From: an uncultured Chitinophagaceae bacterium
Lineage (GTDB): Bacteria; Bacteroidota; Bacteroidia; Chitinophagales; Chitinophagaceae
Reading direction: 5' to 3'
DNA: 64,000 bases
Assembly (NCBI GenBank): GCA_937907395.1
Contig: CALCII010000011.1
Span: forward strand, 970,955-1,034,954
The notes under the pieces: model-generated
Databases searched by the model: none
What the model was told of the DNA's origin: nothing
What the model saw: only the letters and a program-made list of their open reading frames with translations
Translations under genes and position numbers: made by a program
In this document: piece by piece, positions 50,419-60,014 of the stretch
Numbering within the stretch: position 1 is the first letter of the stretch
How the letters are laid out: the number at the start of each line of letters is the position of its first letter

Positions 50419-50907
50419 TTATCTTGAAGGTACCCCCATGTCTGAGGATCCTTTTACTTTCTTCAGCAGCATTATATAGCCGCAACAATCTTTTTTGCCT
50501 TTATTGACTTGTACAGGTTTGATCATGTGCCATTCACTATGGTTGGGTTGGTAACCGTAGCTGATGATGTTGCCTTCTGAGTAACCCCATACTTTTTTGT
50601 AGTAGACTTGTTTTTCGTCGTAATCGTACATCCTGATTTCATGGATGCGGCTGGTGGGCTCGCCAATATAAACCACCTGGTACCATGCACCCTGTGTAAG
50701 GGGAACAATCACCGGCATTTCATATTCGCTTTCCATGCTCATGCTTGCTTCCTTGAGCACGATAAATCCGTTTTGTTCAAATGCTTTTTTTACACTGTCA
50801 ACTTGTGAGTGGATTGTGGCATTCGTGCAACTTCGCTGTCGAATGACATCCTGGGAGAATACAGCATAGCTGCATAGTAGGAAGGTAATGGTTAACAGGT
50901 TCTTCAT
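50419..50907 (-). CDS. Exported hypothetical protein
   Basis: A 162-residue protein from the ATG at 50907, signal peptide KNLLTITFLLCSYAVFSQ. The mature part has cysteines at SCTNAT and KDCCGYIML and the pattern WYQVVYIGEPTSRIHEIRMYDYDEKQVYYKKVWGY, suggesting a small beta-rich periplasmic protein. I do not recognise the family. Monocistronic with its own hairpin terminator. Confidence 0.7.
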   Translation of the reverse strand: MKNLLTITFLLCSYAVFSQDVIRQRSCTNATIHSQVDSVKKAFEQNGFIVLKEASMSMESEYEMPVIVPLTQGAWYQVVYIGEPTSRIHEIRMYDYDEKQVYYKKVWGYSEGNIISYGYQPNHSEWHMIKPVQVNKGKKDCCGYIMLLKKVKGSSDMGVPSR

Positions 50908-51100
50908 CGAAGTACGGATTATTGAATTTGCATTCCGTTTTACGGGAGTGCTTGGGTACGATTTCAGATGCAAAATATAGCTTTTTTCAGAAAAAGAAGA
51001 CATGCTGATGATAATGTTCAATTTATAAGTACTAACCCCTAAGACCTGTTATCGGGCTTACTCATAAATACAATCAATAACTATGCCTTTCTTCTGATTT

Positions 51101-51859
51101 TTAACTTTTATGGAGGTAAAAAGAACAAGCTTGTGCAGTGGGAGTGATCTCCAGTTTGTTAATGCATACATGTGCAGGCACTGTTGCCACATAAAAAACC
51201 GTATCTGCAATATCCTGTGCTGTTAATGGCTGATAACCTTGATACATCGCAGCTGCTTTTTCAGTATCTCCTTTGAAACGAATAACGGAGAATTCGGTTT
51301 CTGCAGCTCCGGGATGAATGGCGGTAACACGAATCTGGTGCCGAAGCAAATCCACACGCATAGCTTCGCTTAAAGAATTAACAGCCGCTTTGGTAGCGCA
51401 ATAACCATTTCCTTTCTCATACGTTTCTAACCCGGCGATAGATCCCATGTTGATGATATGTCCGCTGCCTTGTGCAATCATCAGTGGTATCACAGCCCGG
51501 CTTACATAAATCAAACCTTTTACATTGGTATCAATCATGGTTTCCCAGTCATCAATATCAGCTTCTTCAAAATAATCACGGCCTAATGCAAGCCCTGCGT
51601 TGTTATACAGAATATCAATTTTCTTCCATTCGTTTGGTAATGATTCTATCGCTTCAAAAACTTCCTTGCGGTTTTGTACATCGAAGGGGAGGAGATAAAT
51701 GTTGATTTTATATTGCTGTTCCAGTTCTTCTTTCAATTGTTGCAAACGATCGGTACGCCGTCCATTCAAAATGAGATTGTAATTATTAGCTGCAAACTTA
51801 ATAGCAGCGGCTTTTCCAAAGCCGGATGTGGCGCCTGTGATGAAAATGGTTTTGTTCAT
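51101..51859 (-). CDS. SDR-family oxidoreductase (YdfG-like)
   Basis: A 252-residue short-chain dehydrogenase. NAD(P) loop TGATSGFGKAAA, DVQNRKEV, NNAGLALGRDYFEE, and the catalytic Asn-Ser-Tyr-Lys set (NMGSIAG, YCATKAAVN). IHPGAAETEFSVIRFKGD is typical of the YdfG group, NADP-dependent 3-hydroxy acid / serine dehydrogenases. Arg after the NADP loop (NGRRTDRL) favours NADPH. Monocistronic. Confidence 0.9.
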   Translation of the reverse strand: MNKTIFITGATSGFGKAAAIKFAANNYNLILNGRRTDRLQQLKEELEQQYKINIYLLPFDVQNRKEVFEAIESLPNEWKKIDILYNNAGLALGRDYFEEADIDDWETMIDTNVKGLIYVSRAVIPLMIAQGSGHIINMGSIAGLETYEKGNGYCATKAAVNSLSEAMRVDLLRHQIRVTAIHPGAAETEFSVIRFKGDTEKAAAMYQGYQPLTAQDIADTVFYVATVPAHVCINKLEITPTAQACSFYLHKS

Positions 51860-51939
51860 AATGCAAATACTTAAAAATTCAGTTATGAAATTAATCAGAA
51901 AGCAGATGGTAAGATGAATGGTGGATAAATAACAAGCGG

Positions 51940-52488
51940 TTACCTGATTTGTTGACCGTTGTAATCAAGCTGATAACGATGTCCGTTGAAATCTGTTAAC
52001 TCAATAAAATCGGGGTACATGTCGAATGTACTCGTTCCATCAAGTGACAGAAAAATATCATGGCCTGTAAACTGCCATACAATATGCCCGGATGTATCGA
52101 TTCTGCTGATGGATACTTCTCCGTGCACAATCAGGTCATCTTCGAAAGGGAGCAGGGAAAAGCAGGTGGCGTCATCGGCTTTTGTAAGCCAGTTCAGCTT
52201 CAATTCCGGTATGGAAAGGCCAAAGAGATAATTACTGCAGCGGGTGATGAGTTGATCACCAATGATGAGAATAGAATCTTCAGATACACCAGTTGCGCCG
52301 CCAGCTGCCTGCAACAATACAGCTGCTTTTTTTTGTTCGTTTTCAAAAACAGTTACAATGGTACTGGAGCTTGGTTTGAAAGTTTTGTCTGCATCCGGTT
52401 CATAAACAGCATCCATCACTGCTTCAGGCGCCGTAATTGCATCTTTCAGTTCAATCTTATAGGTTTCATGTTCAAGAGTAACAGACAT
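51940..52488 (-). CDS. Hypothetical protein, beta-rich
   Basis: A 182-residue soluble protein with no signal peptide. Alternating short hydrophobic strands (STIVTVFENEQKKAAVLLQA, SISRIDTSGHIVWQFTGHDIFLSLDG, FIELTDFNGHRYQLDYNGQ) suggest a beta-propeller-like or beta-sandwich fold. No family recognised. It starts three bases after the alpha/beta hydrolase gene stop, so it is in the same operon (lnt, hydrolase, this gene). Confidence 0.6.
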   Translation of the reverse strand: MSVTLEHETYKIELKDAITAPEAVMDAVYEPDADKTFKPSSSTIVTVFENEQKKAAVLLQAAGGATGVSEDSILIIGDQLITRCSNYLFGLSIPELKLNWLTKADDATCFSLLPFEDDLIVHGEVSISRIDTSGHIVWQFTGHDIFLSLDGTSTFDMYPDFIELTDFNGHRYQLDYNGQQIR

Positions 52489-52491
52489 GAT

Positions 52492-53298
52492 TTATGAATT
52501 GTGTAGTACATAAGAAATAAAATCTTCCAGTCCTTTATTCAACCGGTCACTTGCTTCCCACATACCCATATGTGCAATGCCCGGCACCAGCTCCAACTGA
52601 CAAACAGCGGGATAAGAAGCCTGCAACAGTGCATCTGCCGGGTTAACAGCTTTGTCTTCTTCTCCTATGAAAAACAGGACAGGCACTTTGCTTTGTTTTA
52701 ATACCTCCGTGCGATCGGGCCGTTCAATCATTGCTTCATAATAACCTATCAGTGCCTCCGGGCTGAACTGTTCTCCCTGAAGAATGAGTTCGTTTATGCG
52801 TTGGGGTTGTCTTTCTTTGTATGCTGCTCCAAATAAATTCGGAATGGTGGTTTTGATAAATTCTCTTGCGGAATGATTTTTAATGAAGTCGATACTTTTT
52901 CTCCGGGCTTCTTTTTTCTCTTCCGTATCTGCAAAAGAAGTGGAATGAATGAGCCCGAATGCCAGTAGCTGCTCCGGATGTTTTTCTGCAAATGAAAGCG
53001 TGATATAGCCACCCATGGAATGTCCCAGTAAAATGCAGGAGTTGATCGATAAAGTATCCAGCATTTGTTTGATCACATCTGCCATCAGGTCTATCGATAG
53101 CTTTTCTGATGGGAGCGGGGAGTTGCCGCTACCGGGTAAATCAGGAACAATCAGCAGGTATTTATGTTTCAGATGATCAACTTGTTGTTCCCAGATACGG
53201 CTGTCTTCTCCAAAGCCGTGCAACAGCACCACAGGTGTGCCTGTGCCGTATACCGAAACAGCAATGTTGCCTTTACTTGTATGAATTGTTTTTTTCAT
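52492..53298 (-). CDS. Alpha/beta fold hydrolase
   Basis: A 268-residue hydrolase. HGFGEDSRIWEQQ (oxyanion), nucleophile GHSMGGYITLSF (Ser about 98), acid in FIGEEDKAVNP and histidine in GIAHMGMWEAS. Resembles haloperoxidase/esterase-type members; the substrate cannot be told. Cytoplasmic. One base after the lnt stop on the minus strand, so operon with lnt. Confidence 0.88.
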   Translation of the reverse strand: MKKTIHTSKGNIAVSVYGTGTPVVLLHGFGEDSRIWEQQVDHLKHKYLLIVPDLPGSGNSPLPSEKLSIDLMADVIKQMLDTLSINSCILLGHSMGGYITLSFAEKHPEQLLAFGLIHSTSFADTEEKKEARRKSIDFIKNHSAREFIKTTIPNLFGAAYKERQPQRINELILQGEQFSPEALIGYYEAMIERPDRTEVLKQSKVPVLFFIGEEDKAVNPADALLQASYPAVCQLELVPGIAHMGMWEASDRLNKGLEDFISYVLHNS

Positions 53299-53299
53299 G

Positions 53300-54964
53300 T
53301 TATCTGATTCTGTTAGGACTGAAACGGCGAATGATACCTAATATAACAAATCCGGCTGCGAGAACGAGAGCAATCTTACTGATGAAATCACCAAAGCGCA
53401 CAAAAAAAGTTTTCTGTTTTTCTGCTGTTATACTTTTTTTAATAGCAGCTTCGGTCCACCAGGGTTGTGCATCATACACATTTCCTGCCGGATCAATAAA
53501 GCAACTGATACCTGTATTGGCGCTGCGTGCCACCCAGCACCTGGTTTCAATGGCTCTCAATCTTGCATATTGCTGGTGTTGTTTATGGCCGGGTGTATTT
53601 CCCCACCAGCCATCATTCGTGATAATGCTAATGAGGTTAGCACCATTATTCACAAAGCGGCTCATGTATTCACCATAGATACTTTCATAACAGATAGCAG
53701 GAGCAATCACATAACCGTTATGTGTGGGAACAGGTGTGCGTTCTGTTTGCCGTGCATAACCGCCTGTTGTTCCTCCGAATTTTTCAAACACGGGTCCGAG
53801 GAACAACAGGAATCGTGGCAATGTTTCCACTCCTGGTACCAGCATCGATTTATGATAGAAATTCAAGGCGCCGCTGCTATCCAGTAACACCGATCCATTG
53901 TACGATTCATAGAAGGTTCCGGTACCGTCAATAGGCCTCGCATAGAGGGAAACTTTCTCGTTAAACAAGCGATAGCTTTCAATACCGGTGAACAGATGAA
54001 GCTTTGGATGTTTTTTCAGAAAATCAAATAAAGGGATGAGAAAGAAATTCTCTTTCAGTCGTGTTTCTTCAAATCCATTCGGTGAATATAAAGCTGTTTC
54101 GGGCCAGATGAGCAGTGTTGTATTGCTATCCACTTTTGATTCACTCAAACGGATCAGTTTTTGTAATTGCATTTCAAATGTACCCGTTGCCACTTTTTCA
54201 TACGGATCAATATTGGGTTGTACAACCACAATGTTTGAAGTGTTGGATGTTGCTTCGGAAACAGAAACTGATTTGTTGATGAAGAAAGAGATACATTGTG
54301 GCAGAACAATTACAAGCACCAGTGCAATCAGTAATTTCGGATCTGCTTTTTTTGTTATGCTTTGTAATCCGTATGTTGATTTGTCTTTAACGAAACCAAG
54401 ATATAATAACACATTCACCAATAAAATCCATACAGAACCGCCACTGGTTCCGGTGTATTCATACCATTGTACCAAAGCCGGCCTGCCTGCAAAAACATTG
54501 CCCAATGTTAACCAGGGCCAGCTGAGTCCCCAATCCTGCAGATGAATGTATTCAAAACTTAGCCAGAAAAGAATAAAGGATGAGTAGCCGATGAATGTGC
54601 CAAATTGTTTCTTCATGTAGCGGAAGCCCATCCAGGGAATACACATCAACAAGCTGTTTACAATGATCGCCAGCCAGGCACCCAGCATCGTTGAATTCCA
54701 GATCCACCAGGTGCAACTGATATTCCAGGTGAACAGGGCCAGATAGATGAGCCAGAAAAACCGGAGTCCTGAAAATTTCTGTTGTTCCAGCATGAACAAG
54801 GGGATAAACGCTATAAAGACAGCCGGTGTGATATTATTTACCGGCCATGCTGCATACATCAGCAATCCGGAAAGCAAGGAGAAAAAAACAGGTTGAAACT
54901 TTTTCAAACAATTGGTTTTTGTAAATGTAAATCCAATTCTTGTTATACGAATGGATTCAAACAA
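53300..54964 (-). CDS. lnt: Apolipoprotein N-acyltransferase
   Basis: About 554 residues (TTG at 54964) or 535 (TTG at 54907, before KKFQPVFFSLLSGLL); no ATG fits, so the start is uncertain. About six N-terminal membrane helices precede a periplasmic nitrilase domain with catalytic Glu (LLIWPETALYSPNGF), Lys region (NFYHKSMLVPGVETLP) and Cys (APAICYESIYGEYMSRFVNNGANLISIITNDGWWG), and a final C-terminal helix. It adds the N-acyl chain to lipoproteins in the inner membrane, last step of lipoprotein maturation. Confidence 0.93.
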   Translation of the reverse strand: MFESIRITRIGFTFTKTNCLKKFQPVFFSLLSGLLMYAAWPVNNITPAVFIAFIPLFMLEQQKFSGLRFFWLIYLALFTWNISCTWWIWNSTMLGAWLAIIVNSLLMCIPWMGFRYMKKQFGTFIGYSSFILFWLSFEYIHLQDWGLSWPWLTLGNVFAGRPALVQWYEYTGTSGGSVWILLVNVLLYLGFVKDKSTYGLQSITKKADPKLLIALVLVIVLPQCISFFINKSVSVSEATSNTSNIVVVQPNIDPYEKVATGTFEMQLQKLIRLSESKVDSNTTLLIWPETALYSPNGFEETRLKENFFLIPLFDFLKKHPKLHLFTGIESYRLFNEKVSLYARPIDGTGTFYESYNGSVLLDSSGALNFYHKSMLVPGVETLPRFLLFLGPVFEKFGGTTGGYARQTERTPVPTHNGYVIAPAICYESIYGEYMSRFVNNGANLISIITNDGWWGNTPGHKQHQQYARLRAIETRCWVARSANTGISCFIDPAGNVYDAQPWWTEAAIKKSITAEKQKTFFVRFGDFISKIALVLAAGFVILGIIRRFSPNRIR

Positions 54965-55317
54965 TCAAATTACTCATTGGAATACTACCGTTACACTCTT
55001 GTTCAAATGTTTAATTCGAATGACTCTATTCTAACGGGGCGATCATCTGCAAATCGATTTTTCTTGTCACTTTTTGCTTGTATCGACGCTCTGGTCGATA
55101 TCAACGACCCAAAAAATAGTAACCAAAAAGGGCCCCGCCATCGAATATCCGCCCATCATTTATTCAGTCGGACAGACGTCCCGATGGCGGATGTTCCCCT
55201 GATGAAACTTCATTACTACTGTAGTGCCCAACATTTGATCCTTGATTGCCATTTTTTATCAGTAATTCTAAGTTGTAGAAATCGAATAAGATATACATCA
55301 CAGTAAGAATCAGGTAT
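54965..55317. repeat. Non-coding stretch with inverted repeats
   Basis: No gene is seen. It contains TATCGAC-N6-GTCGATA (55081-55100) and CCGCCATCG (55135-55143) facing CGATGGCGG (55182-55190). Short broken frames on the minus strand read like a decayed or repeated element (the phrase GGGGCCCTTTTTGGTTAC occurs there), but none is intact. Probably a relic of an intergenic repeat. Confidence 0.4.
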
Positions 55318-55318
55318 A

Positions 55319-55351
55319 AAAAAAATCATGAGCGGAAACTCATGATTTTTT
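55319..55351 (-). terminator. Intrinsic terminator of guaB
   Basis: AAAAATCATGAG and CTCATGATTTTT flank a CGGAAA loop with extra A and T on either side. Strong, seven bases after the guaB stop on the minus strand and functional in both directions. Confidence 0.9.
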
Positions 55352-55357
55352 CAACTA

Positions 55358-56842
55358 TTATCTCGAATAATTCGGACTTTCTTTGGTGATTTCCACGTCA
55401 TGCGCATGGCTCTCTTTCATCCCTGCATTGGTGATCTTGACAAATTTCGCCTGTTGCAGTTCCTTGATATTTCTGGCACCGCAGTAACCCATGCCTGCAC
55501 GTAATCCTCCTGTATATTGATGTACAATTTCACTCACGTTTCCTTTGAATGCCACACGTCCTTCAATTCCTTCAGGTACCAGTTTCTTAATTCCATCTTC
55601 CACGTCCTGGAAGTAACGGTCGCTGCTTCCTTTTTGCATGGCACCAATCGATCCCATACCCCGGTATTGTTTGAACTTTCTTCCTTCGTAAATGATGGTT
55701 TCACCCGGACTTTCTTCTGTTCCTGCAAATACACTTCCCATCATGACTGTGCTTGCCCCGGCCGCCAATGCTTTCACCATATCACCGGTATAACGGATTC
55801 CACCATCGGCAATCACAGGCACTTTTACAGCATGAGAAGCTTCCATAATTGCGGTGAGCTGTGGTACACCAGTTCCGGCTACAATACGGGTGGTGCAAAT
55901 GGAGCCAGGGCCAATACCAATTTTCACTGCATCGGCACCGGCAGCGACCAATGCTTTGGCTCCTTCGGCCGTACCTGCATTACCTGCGATCACCTGTAGT
56001 GTTTTGAAATTCTTCTTCAGTGCTTTTAATGCATCAATCACACCTTTGCTATGGCCATGTGCGCTATCGAGGGTAACAATATCAACTCCTACATGCTGCA
56101 GCGCAGCAGCACGATCAAACAAATCACCAGTAATCCCTAATGCAGCACCAACCAGTAAACGTCCGTAATTATCTTTTACAGCATTCGGATGACTTTGCAG
56201 TTGCAGTATATCACGGTAAGTGATCAATCCTACCAAAGTCCCGTCTTTCTTAATTACCGGCAGTTTTTCAATTTTATGTTTGCTGAGAATGGTTTGTGCT
56301 TTTTTGAGATCTGTTCCTTCGGGAGCGGTGATCAGGTTGGTTGATGTCATGACATCACGGATCTTTTTACTTTTCACTGTTTCAAAACGAAGATCCCGGT
56401 TGGTAAGAATGCCCACCAGTTTTTTATGTTGGTCAACAATGGGAATCCCTCCAATCTTATTTTCTTTCATCAGCTTTAATGCATCGCCAATTGTTGCTTC
56501 TTCGTGAAGTGTGATAGGGTCAATGATTAATCCGCTTTCACTTCTTTTTACTTTACGTACCTGCGCTGCCTGTTCTTCAATACTCATGTTTTTGTGCAGA
56601 ATGCCCAGTCCGCCTTCACGGGCCAATGCAATGGCAAGTCCGGCTTCTGTAACCGTGTCCATCGCTGCCGATAACATGGGAATATTGAGGCGGATGGATT
56701 TGGTGAGTTGTGTGCCAATGTCTGTTTCACGAGGTAATACCTGTGAATAGGCAGGCATCAGAAGCACATCATCAAACGTAAAACCTTCGCCGTAAAATTT
56801 GTTGAGAATGGATTGCTGAGAGAGGGATTTTCTTGTTGCCAT
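55358..56842 (-). CDS. guaB: Inosine-5'-monophosphate dehydrogenase
   Basis: A 494-residue IMPDH, the committed step of GMP synthesis. TFDDVLLMPAYSQVLPRETD, two CBS domains (about 100-220, Bateman module), VDIVTLDSAHGHSKGV, the catalytic loop KIGIGPGSICTTRIVAGTGVPQ (Cys), and DGGIRYTGDMVKALAAGASTVMMGS are intact, with the flap YRGMGSIGAM. The ATG at 56842 (MATRKSLSQQ) is the likely start; a TTG lies six bases upstream. dprA ends 40 bases before it in the same direction. Confidence 0.97.
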   Translation of the reverse strand: MATRKSLSQQSILNKFYGEGFTFDDVLLMPAYSQVLPRETDIGTQLTKSIRLNIPMLSAAMDTVTEAGLAIALAREGGLGILHKNMSIEEQAAQVRKVKRSESGLIIDPITLHEEATIGDALKLMKENKIGGIPIVDQHKKLVGILTNRDLRFETVKSKKIRDVMTSTNLITAPEGTDLKKAQTILSKHKIEKLPVIKKDGTLVGLITYRDILQLQSHPNAVKDNYGRLLVGAALGITGDLFDRAAALQHVGVDIVTLDSAHGHSKGVIDALKALKKNFKTLQVIAGNAGTAEGAKALVAAGADAVKIGIGPGSICTTRIVAGTGVPQLTAIMEASHAVKVPVIADGGIRYTGDMVKALAAGASTVMMGSVFAGTEESPGETIIYEGRKFKQYRGMGSIGAMQKGSSDRYFQDVEDGIKKLVPEGIEGRVAFKGNVSEIVHQYTGGLRAGMGYCGARNIKELQQAKFVKITNAGMKESHAHDVEITKESPNYSR

Positions 56843-56881
56843 GTGCAAAAGTAGTGCGATGCCCCTATATCTTCCAAATGA

Positions 56882-57985
56882 TCAGCTTAAACAATAGTGC
56901 TTGCCGGGCAAACTTAACACAGCACCCTGCAATTCCAGTCCCAGCAAGGCCGCAGCCACAGCACTGCTGGTGAGCTGGCATTCCCGGTTGATTCCATCGA
57001 TATGCAGTGATTTGTGTTGTTGCAGCAGGTTGTACACCTGTTGCTCCTCCTGGTTTAGTTGCAGAAACAATGATTTCTGAAGGGATGGTTTGGGAGAGGA
57101 AGAGTTGTTCCATCCCATCTGTTCGGCGATATCATGCCCGTTTCTGATTAATACTGCTTTTTGTGTTTGAATGAGGTAATTACAGCCTTCACTTTTTGGA
57201 TCGGTTGTTTTGCCGGGTACAGCAAATACATCTCTGTTGTAACTGTGGGCAAGATGGGCGGTGATCATACTGCCCCCTTTTTTGTTAGTTTCTATAACAA
57301 TTGTTGCATCGGCCATGCCTGCCACAATCCGGTTGCGGGAAGGGAAATTATGCCGGTCGGGTTTGGTACCACTTCTGAATTCGGTTAACAGGCCTCCGTT
57401 TTGCGCCAGCATTTCTTTGGCGAGTGACGCATGTTGGTAGGGATAGATTTTGTCCAGCCCGTGTGCCAGTACTCCAACGGTGCTGAGTTGCTGTTTTACA
57501 GAAAAGCGATGAGCGATTGCATCAATACCATAAGCCAATCCACTTACAACTAATGGATTTACGGAGGATAAATCTGTAAGAATTTGTTCGGTGATTTGTT
57601 TCCCGTATTCCGTGTTGGAACGGGTTCCGATTATCGATATGATTTTTGTTTGATTCAGATCTGCAGTTCCTTTGTAATACAAAAGAACAGGAGGGTCATA
57701 GCAGAAAGAAAGTTTTTGTGGATACGATGGGTCGTTGATGAATAATGGTGTAACCTGGCTTTGTTCTATAAATTTCAATTCTTCTTCTGCTTCCTGAAAA
57801 TTTGAAAAATGTTTGATCGATGCAGCACGGATGGTTCCGATACCATCTGTTTTTTCCAAAAGTGATTTTTTGGTTTGAAACACTTCTTCTGCCGAGCCAA
57901 ATGTATCGATGAGCAGCTTTGCATGCACACAGCCGATCTGTGGCACCATCGTTAGCGCTACCTGGTAAAGTAAGTCGTTCTTCAT
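56882..57985 (-). CDS. dprA: DNA-processing protein DprA
   Basis: A 367-residue Smf/DprA, which loads RecA on incoming single-stranded DNA in transformation. A helical N-terminal SAM-like part (LYQVALTMVPQIGCVHAKLLIDTFGSAEEVF), the Rossmann core ISIIGTRSNTEYGKQITEQI, VSGLAYGIDAIAHRF, GGLLTEFRSGTKPDRHNFPSRNRIVAGMADATIVIE and a winged-helix C-terminus (about 300-367) are clear. Confidence 0.95.
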   Translation of the reverse strand: MKNDLLYQVALTMVPQIGCVHAKLLIDTFGSAEEVFQTKKSLLEKTDGIGTIRAASIKHFSNFQEAEEELKFIEQSQVTPLFINDPSYPQKLSFCYDPPVLLYYKGTADLNQTKIISIIGTRSNTEYGKQITEQILTDLSSVNPLVVSGLAYGIDAIAHRFSVKQQLSTVGVLAHGLDKIYPYQHASLAKEMLAQNGGLLTEFRSGTKPDRHNFPSRNRIVAGMADATIVIETNKKGGSMITAHLAHSYNRDVFAVPGKTTDPKSEGCNYLIQTQKAVLIRNGHDIAEQMGWNNSSSPKPSLQKSLFLQLNQEEQQVYNLLQQHKSLHIDGINRECQLTSSAVAAALLGLELQGAVLSLPGKHYCLS

Positions 57986-57995
57986 TGGTTAGAAA

Positions 57996-58023
57996 TAAAA
58001 AGGGTCATTCCGATTGAATGACC
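57996..58023 (-). terminator. Intrinsic terminator of the PorE-like gene
   Basis: GGTCATTC (58003-58010), loop CGATT, GAATGACC (58016-58023), with TTTTTA following on the minus strand. It lies 35 bases after the minus-strand stop at 58058. Confidence 0.85.
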
Positions 58024-58057
58024 GCTTCTTAGTAAAATGTGTTGCTTTTGTTGAAAA

Positions 58058-59965
58058 TTACTTTGCAATAATTTTTAATTCAGTTCTGCGGTTTTTGGCC
58101 CTGCCGCTTTCTGTTTTATTATCGGCTACAGGTTTTGTCTCGCCATAACCTTTTGCTGTAAGTCGGGTTATGGGAATTCCCTTGTTGAGTAAATATCCAA
58201 TGACTGACTTGGCTCTGTTGTTGGATAATAACAGGTTGTCGGCCGGTGTGCCCACATTATCTGTATGCCCGCCAATTTCAATTTTGATAGTTGGGTTATC
58301 TTTCAACAGTTGAACTACTTTGTCGAGTTCAATTAAAGATTCCGGGTTGAGTTCTGATTTTTTGCTTTCGAAGAAAATGTTTTTCAATACAATGCTGGCA
58401 TTGATTTCAATAGGAATAAGCGGAATATTGATGATATATGTTGTATCTGTTTCTTTATTAATCAATGAAAAATTCTCTGAGTAAAATAAATACCCTTTTC
58501 TGTTCACATTGAATGCATAGTTTTTTCCAACGGGAAGTGTGATGAGGTAATTGCCGTTTTCATCTGTTTGCACTTTACTGATACTTTGTGCCGAGCCAAG
58601 GTCAATTAACTCAACGGCACTGGGTAAACCAGCTTTTGTTTTTGCATCAAATACATTTCCTTTTACCCATAATGTTTTAAACGGACGATCCTGCTCGGGT
58701 AGTTGAAACGTATAAAGGTCCAATCCGCCCCTGCTGTCGTTTCCATCACTTGCATAGTAAGCCGTTTTTCCATCGCTGGCAATGACGAGCGAACCTTCAT
58801 CGTCAATGGTGTTAATGGGGTAACCAAGGTTTTGTGGTTTGCTCCAACTGCCATCGGGTTGTTTGCGGACAAAAAACAAATCTGTGCCGCCATATCCGGG
58901 ATGGCCGTTGCTGGTGAAATAAAGCGTTTGATTATCGGCATGCATAAACGGACAACTTTCATCTCCGTTTGTGTTGATGCCCGCACCAAGGTTGTAGGGT
59001 TTGCCCCATTGCCCGTTTGGTTGCAGATAACTTACAAACAAATCACTGCCACCAAAACCTGATGGATCTCTGGCGGTGAAATACAAACTGCGTTTATCGG
59101 GTGAAAGGGAAGGCTGACTTTCCCAGTATTCTGTGTTGATGTTTCCCCCGATGTTGATGCGTTGCCCCCATCCATTTTTATTGAGATAGGAAACATATAA
59201 ATCGCAACTGCCTGCACCATCTTCCATATTACAACCGGTAAATACCAGCATGGTTCCATCCTGCGAAATATTTTGTGCACCTTCGTTTTCTTCGGTGTTA
59301 AGTTCGCCGGGAAGAGGTTGTGATTTACTCCAGCCTGTTTTTGTTTTTTCGCTGATGAAAAAATCTTCATTGATCCGTTTCACTCTTCTTGTGTAGACCA
59401 ACGTGTTTCCGTCAATCGTGAGTGAAGGGAAATATTCTGATTCGGCAGTGTTGATACTGTCGCCAAGATTGATCGTGTTAATCTGAAAATGTCCCGGATG
59501 CTGTTTTTCATAATCCAATGCAAACTGGTAAGATGATTTGCGATACATCCCGGCTTTGAAAGAACGTTCATTCAGGTTGGGTATTTGCAGAAAGCGGTCA
59601 ATCTTATCAAATGCCTGTTGAAACAAACCCGCACCTGCCAATGAAATGGAATAGGGTAAATAATAACGAACAATAAATACAGAGTCCAGCTCTTCAGCTT
59701 TCTTGTAAAAGTTTACGGCTTCGTTGTATTTTTTTTGTTCTGAATAAATACCTCCTTTACTCAACCATGCTTCTACAAAACGTGGGTCTGTTTGAAGGCA
59801 TTCATCTAACAACTCAACAGCTCTTTTATAATTTCTTTCTTTAGCAAGATTGAGTGCTTCTCCGTATTTGTAACCAAGCTTCGCCGGAACTTTAGAAGGG
59901 TCATACCATTGTGAATGGCCCCATACAGAAAGCAAAAGGAATATTGGCAATAAAAAACGTTTCAT
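58058..59965 (-). CDS. PorE-like protein: TPR, beta-propeller, CRD and OmpA domains
   Basis: A 635-residue exported protein from the ATG at 59965, signal ending SVWGHSQ. Order: TPR repeats (about 30-150), PD40/WD40-type propeller with repeated SPDKRSLYFTAR- and GGxDLFxS-like blades (about 190-460), a carboxypeptidase-regulatory-like domain (about 465-530, KGNVFDAKTKAGLPSAVEL), and a C-terminal OmpA peptidoglycan-binding domain (IEIGGHTDNVG, LSNNRAKSVIGYLLNKGI, RRTELKI). This exact order is that of PorE of the type IX secretion system. Paralogues are common, so it may be a PorE homologue or a sister. It likely anchors an envelope complex to peptidoglycan. Confidence 0.82.
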   Translation of the reverse strand: MKRFLLPIFLLLSVWGHSQWYDPSKVPAKLGYKYGEALNLAKERNYKRAVELLDECLQTDPRFVEAWLSKGGIYSEQKKYNEAVNFYKKAEELDSVFIVRYYLPYSISLAGAGLFQQAFDKIDRFLQIPNLNERSFKAGMYRKSSYQFALDYEKQHPGHFQINTINLGDSINTAESEYFPSLTIDGNTLVYTRRVKRINEDFFISEKTKTGWSKSQPLPGELNTEENEGAQNISQDGTMLVFTGCNMEDGAGSCDLYVSYLNKNGWGQRINIGGNINTEYWESQPSLSPDKRSLYFTARDPSGFGGSDLFVSYLQPNGQWGKPYNLGAGINTNGDESCPFMHADNQTLYFTSNGHPGYGGTDLFFVRKQPDGSWSKPQNLGYPINTIDDEGSLVIASDGKTAYYASDGNDSRGGLDLYTFQLPEQDRPFKTLWVKGNVFDAKTKAGLPSAVELIDLGSAQSISKVQTDENGNYLITLPVGKNYAFNVNRKGYLFYSENFSLINKETDTTYIINIPLIPIEINASIVLKNIFFESKKSELNPESLIELDKVVQLLKDNPTIKIEIGGHTDNVGTPADNLLLSNNRAKSVIGYLLNKGIPITRLTAKGYGETKPVADNKTESGRAKNRRTELKIIAK

Positions 59966-60014
59966 TCGATTCGATTCAATGGGGAAGATACAACGCAATT
60001 TCAGAAACGCTGCC

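Noticed and set aside
54036..55306. Plus-strand frames antisense to lnt and across the following gap
   Set aside because: Antisense to lnt catalytic domain; no family match and low-complexity content.
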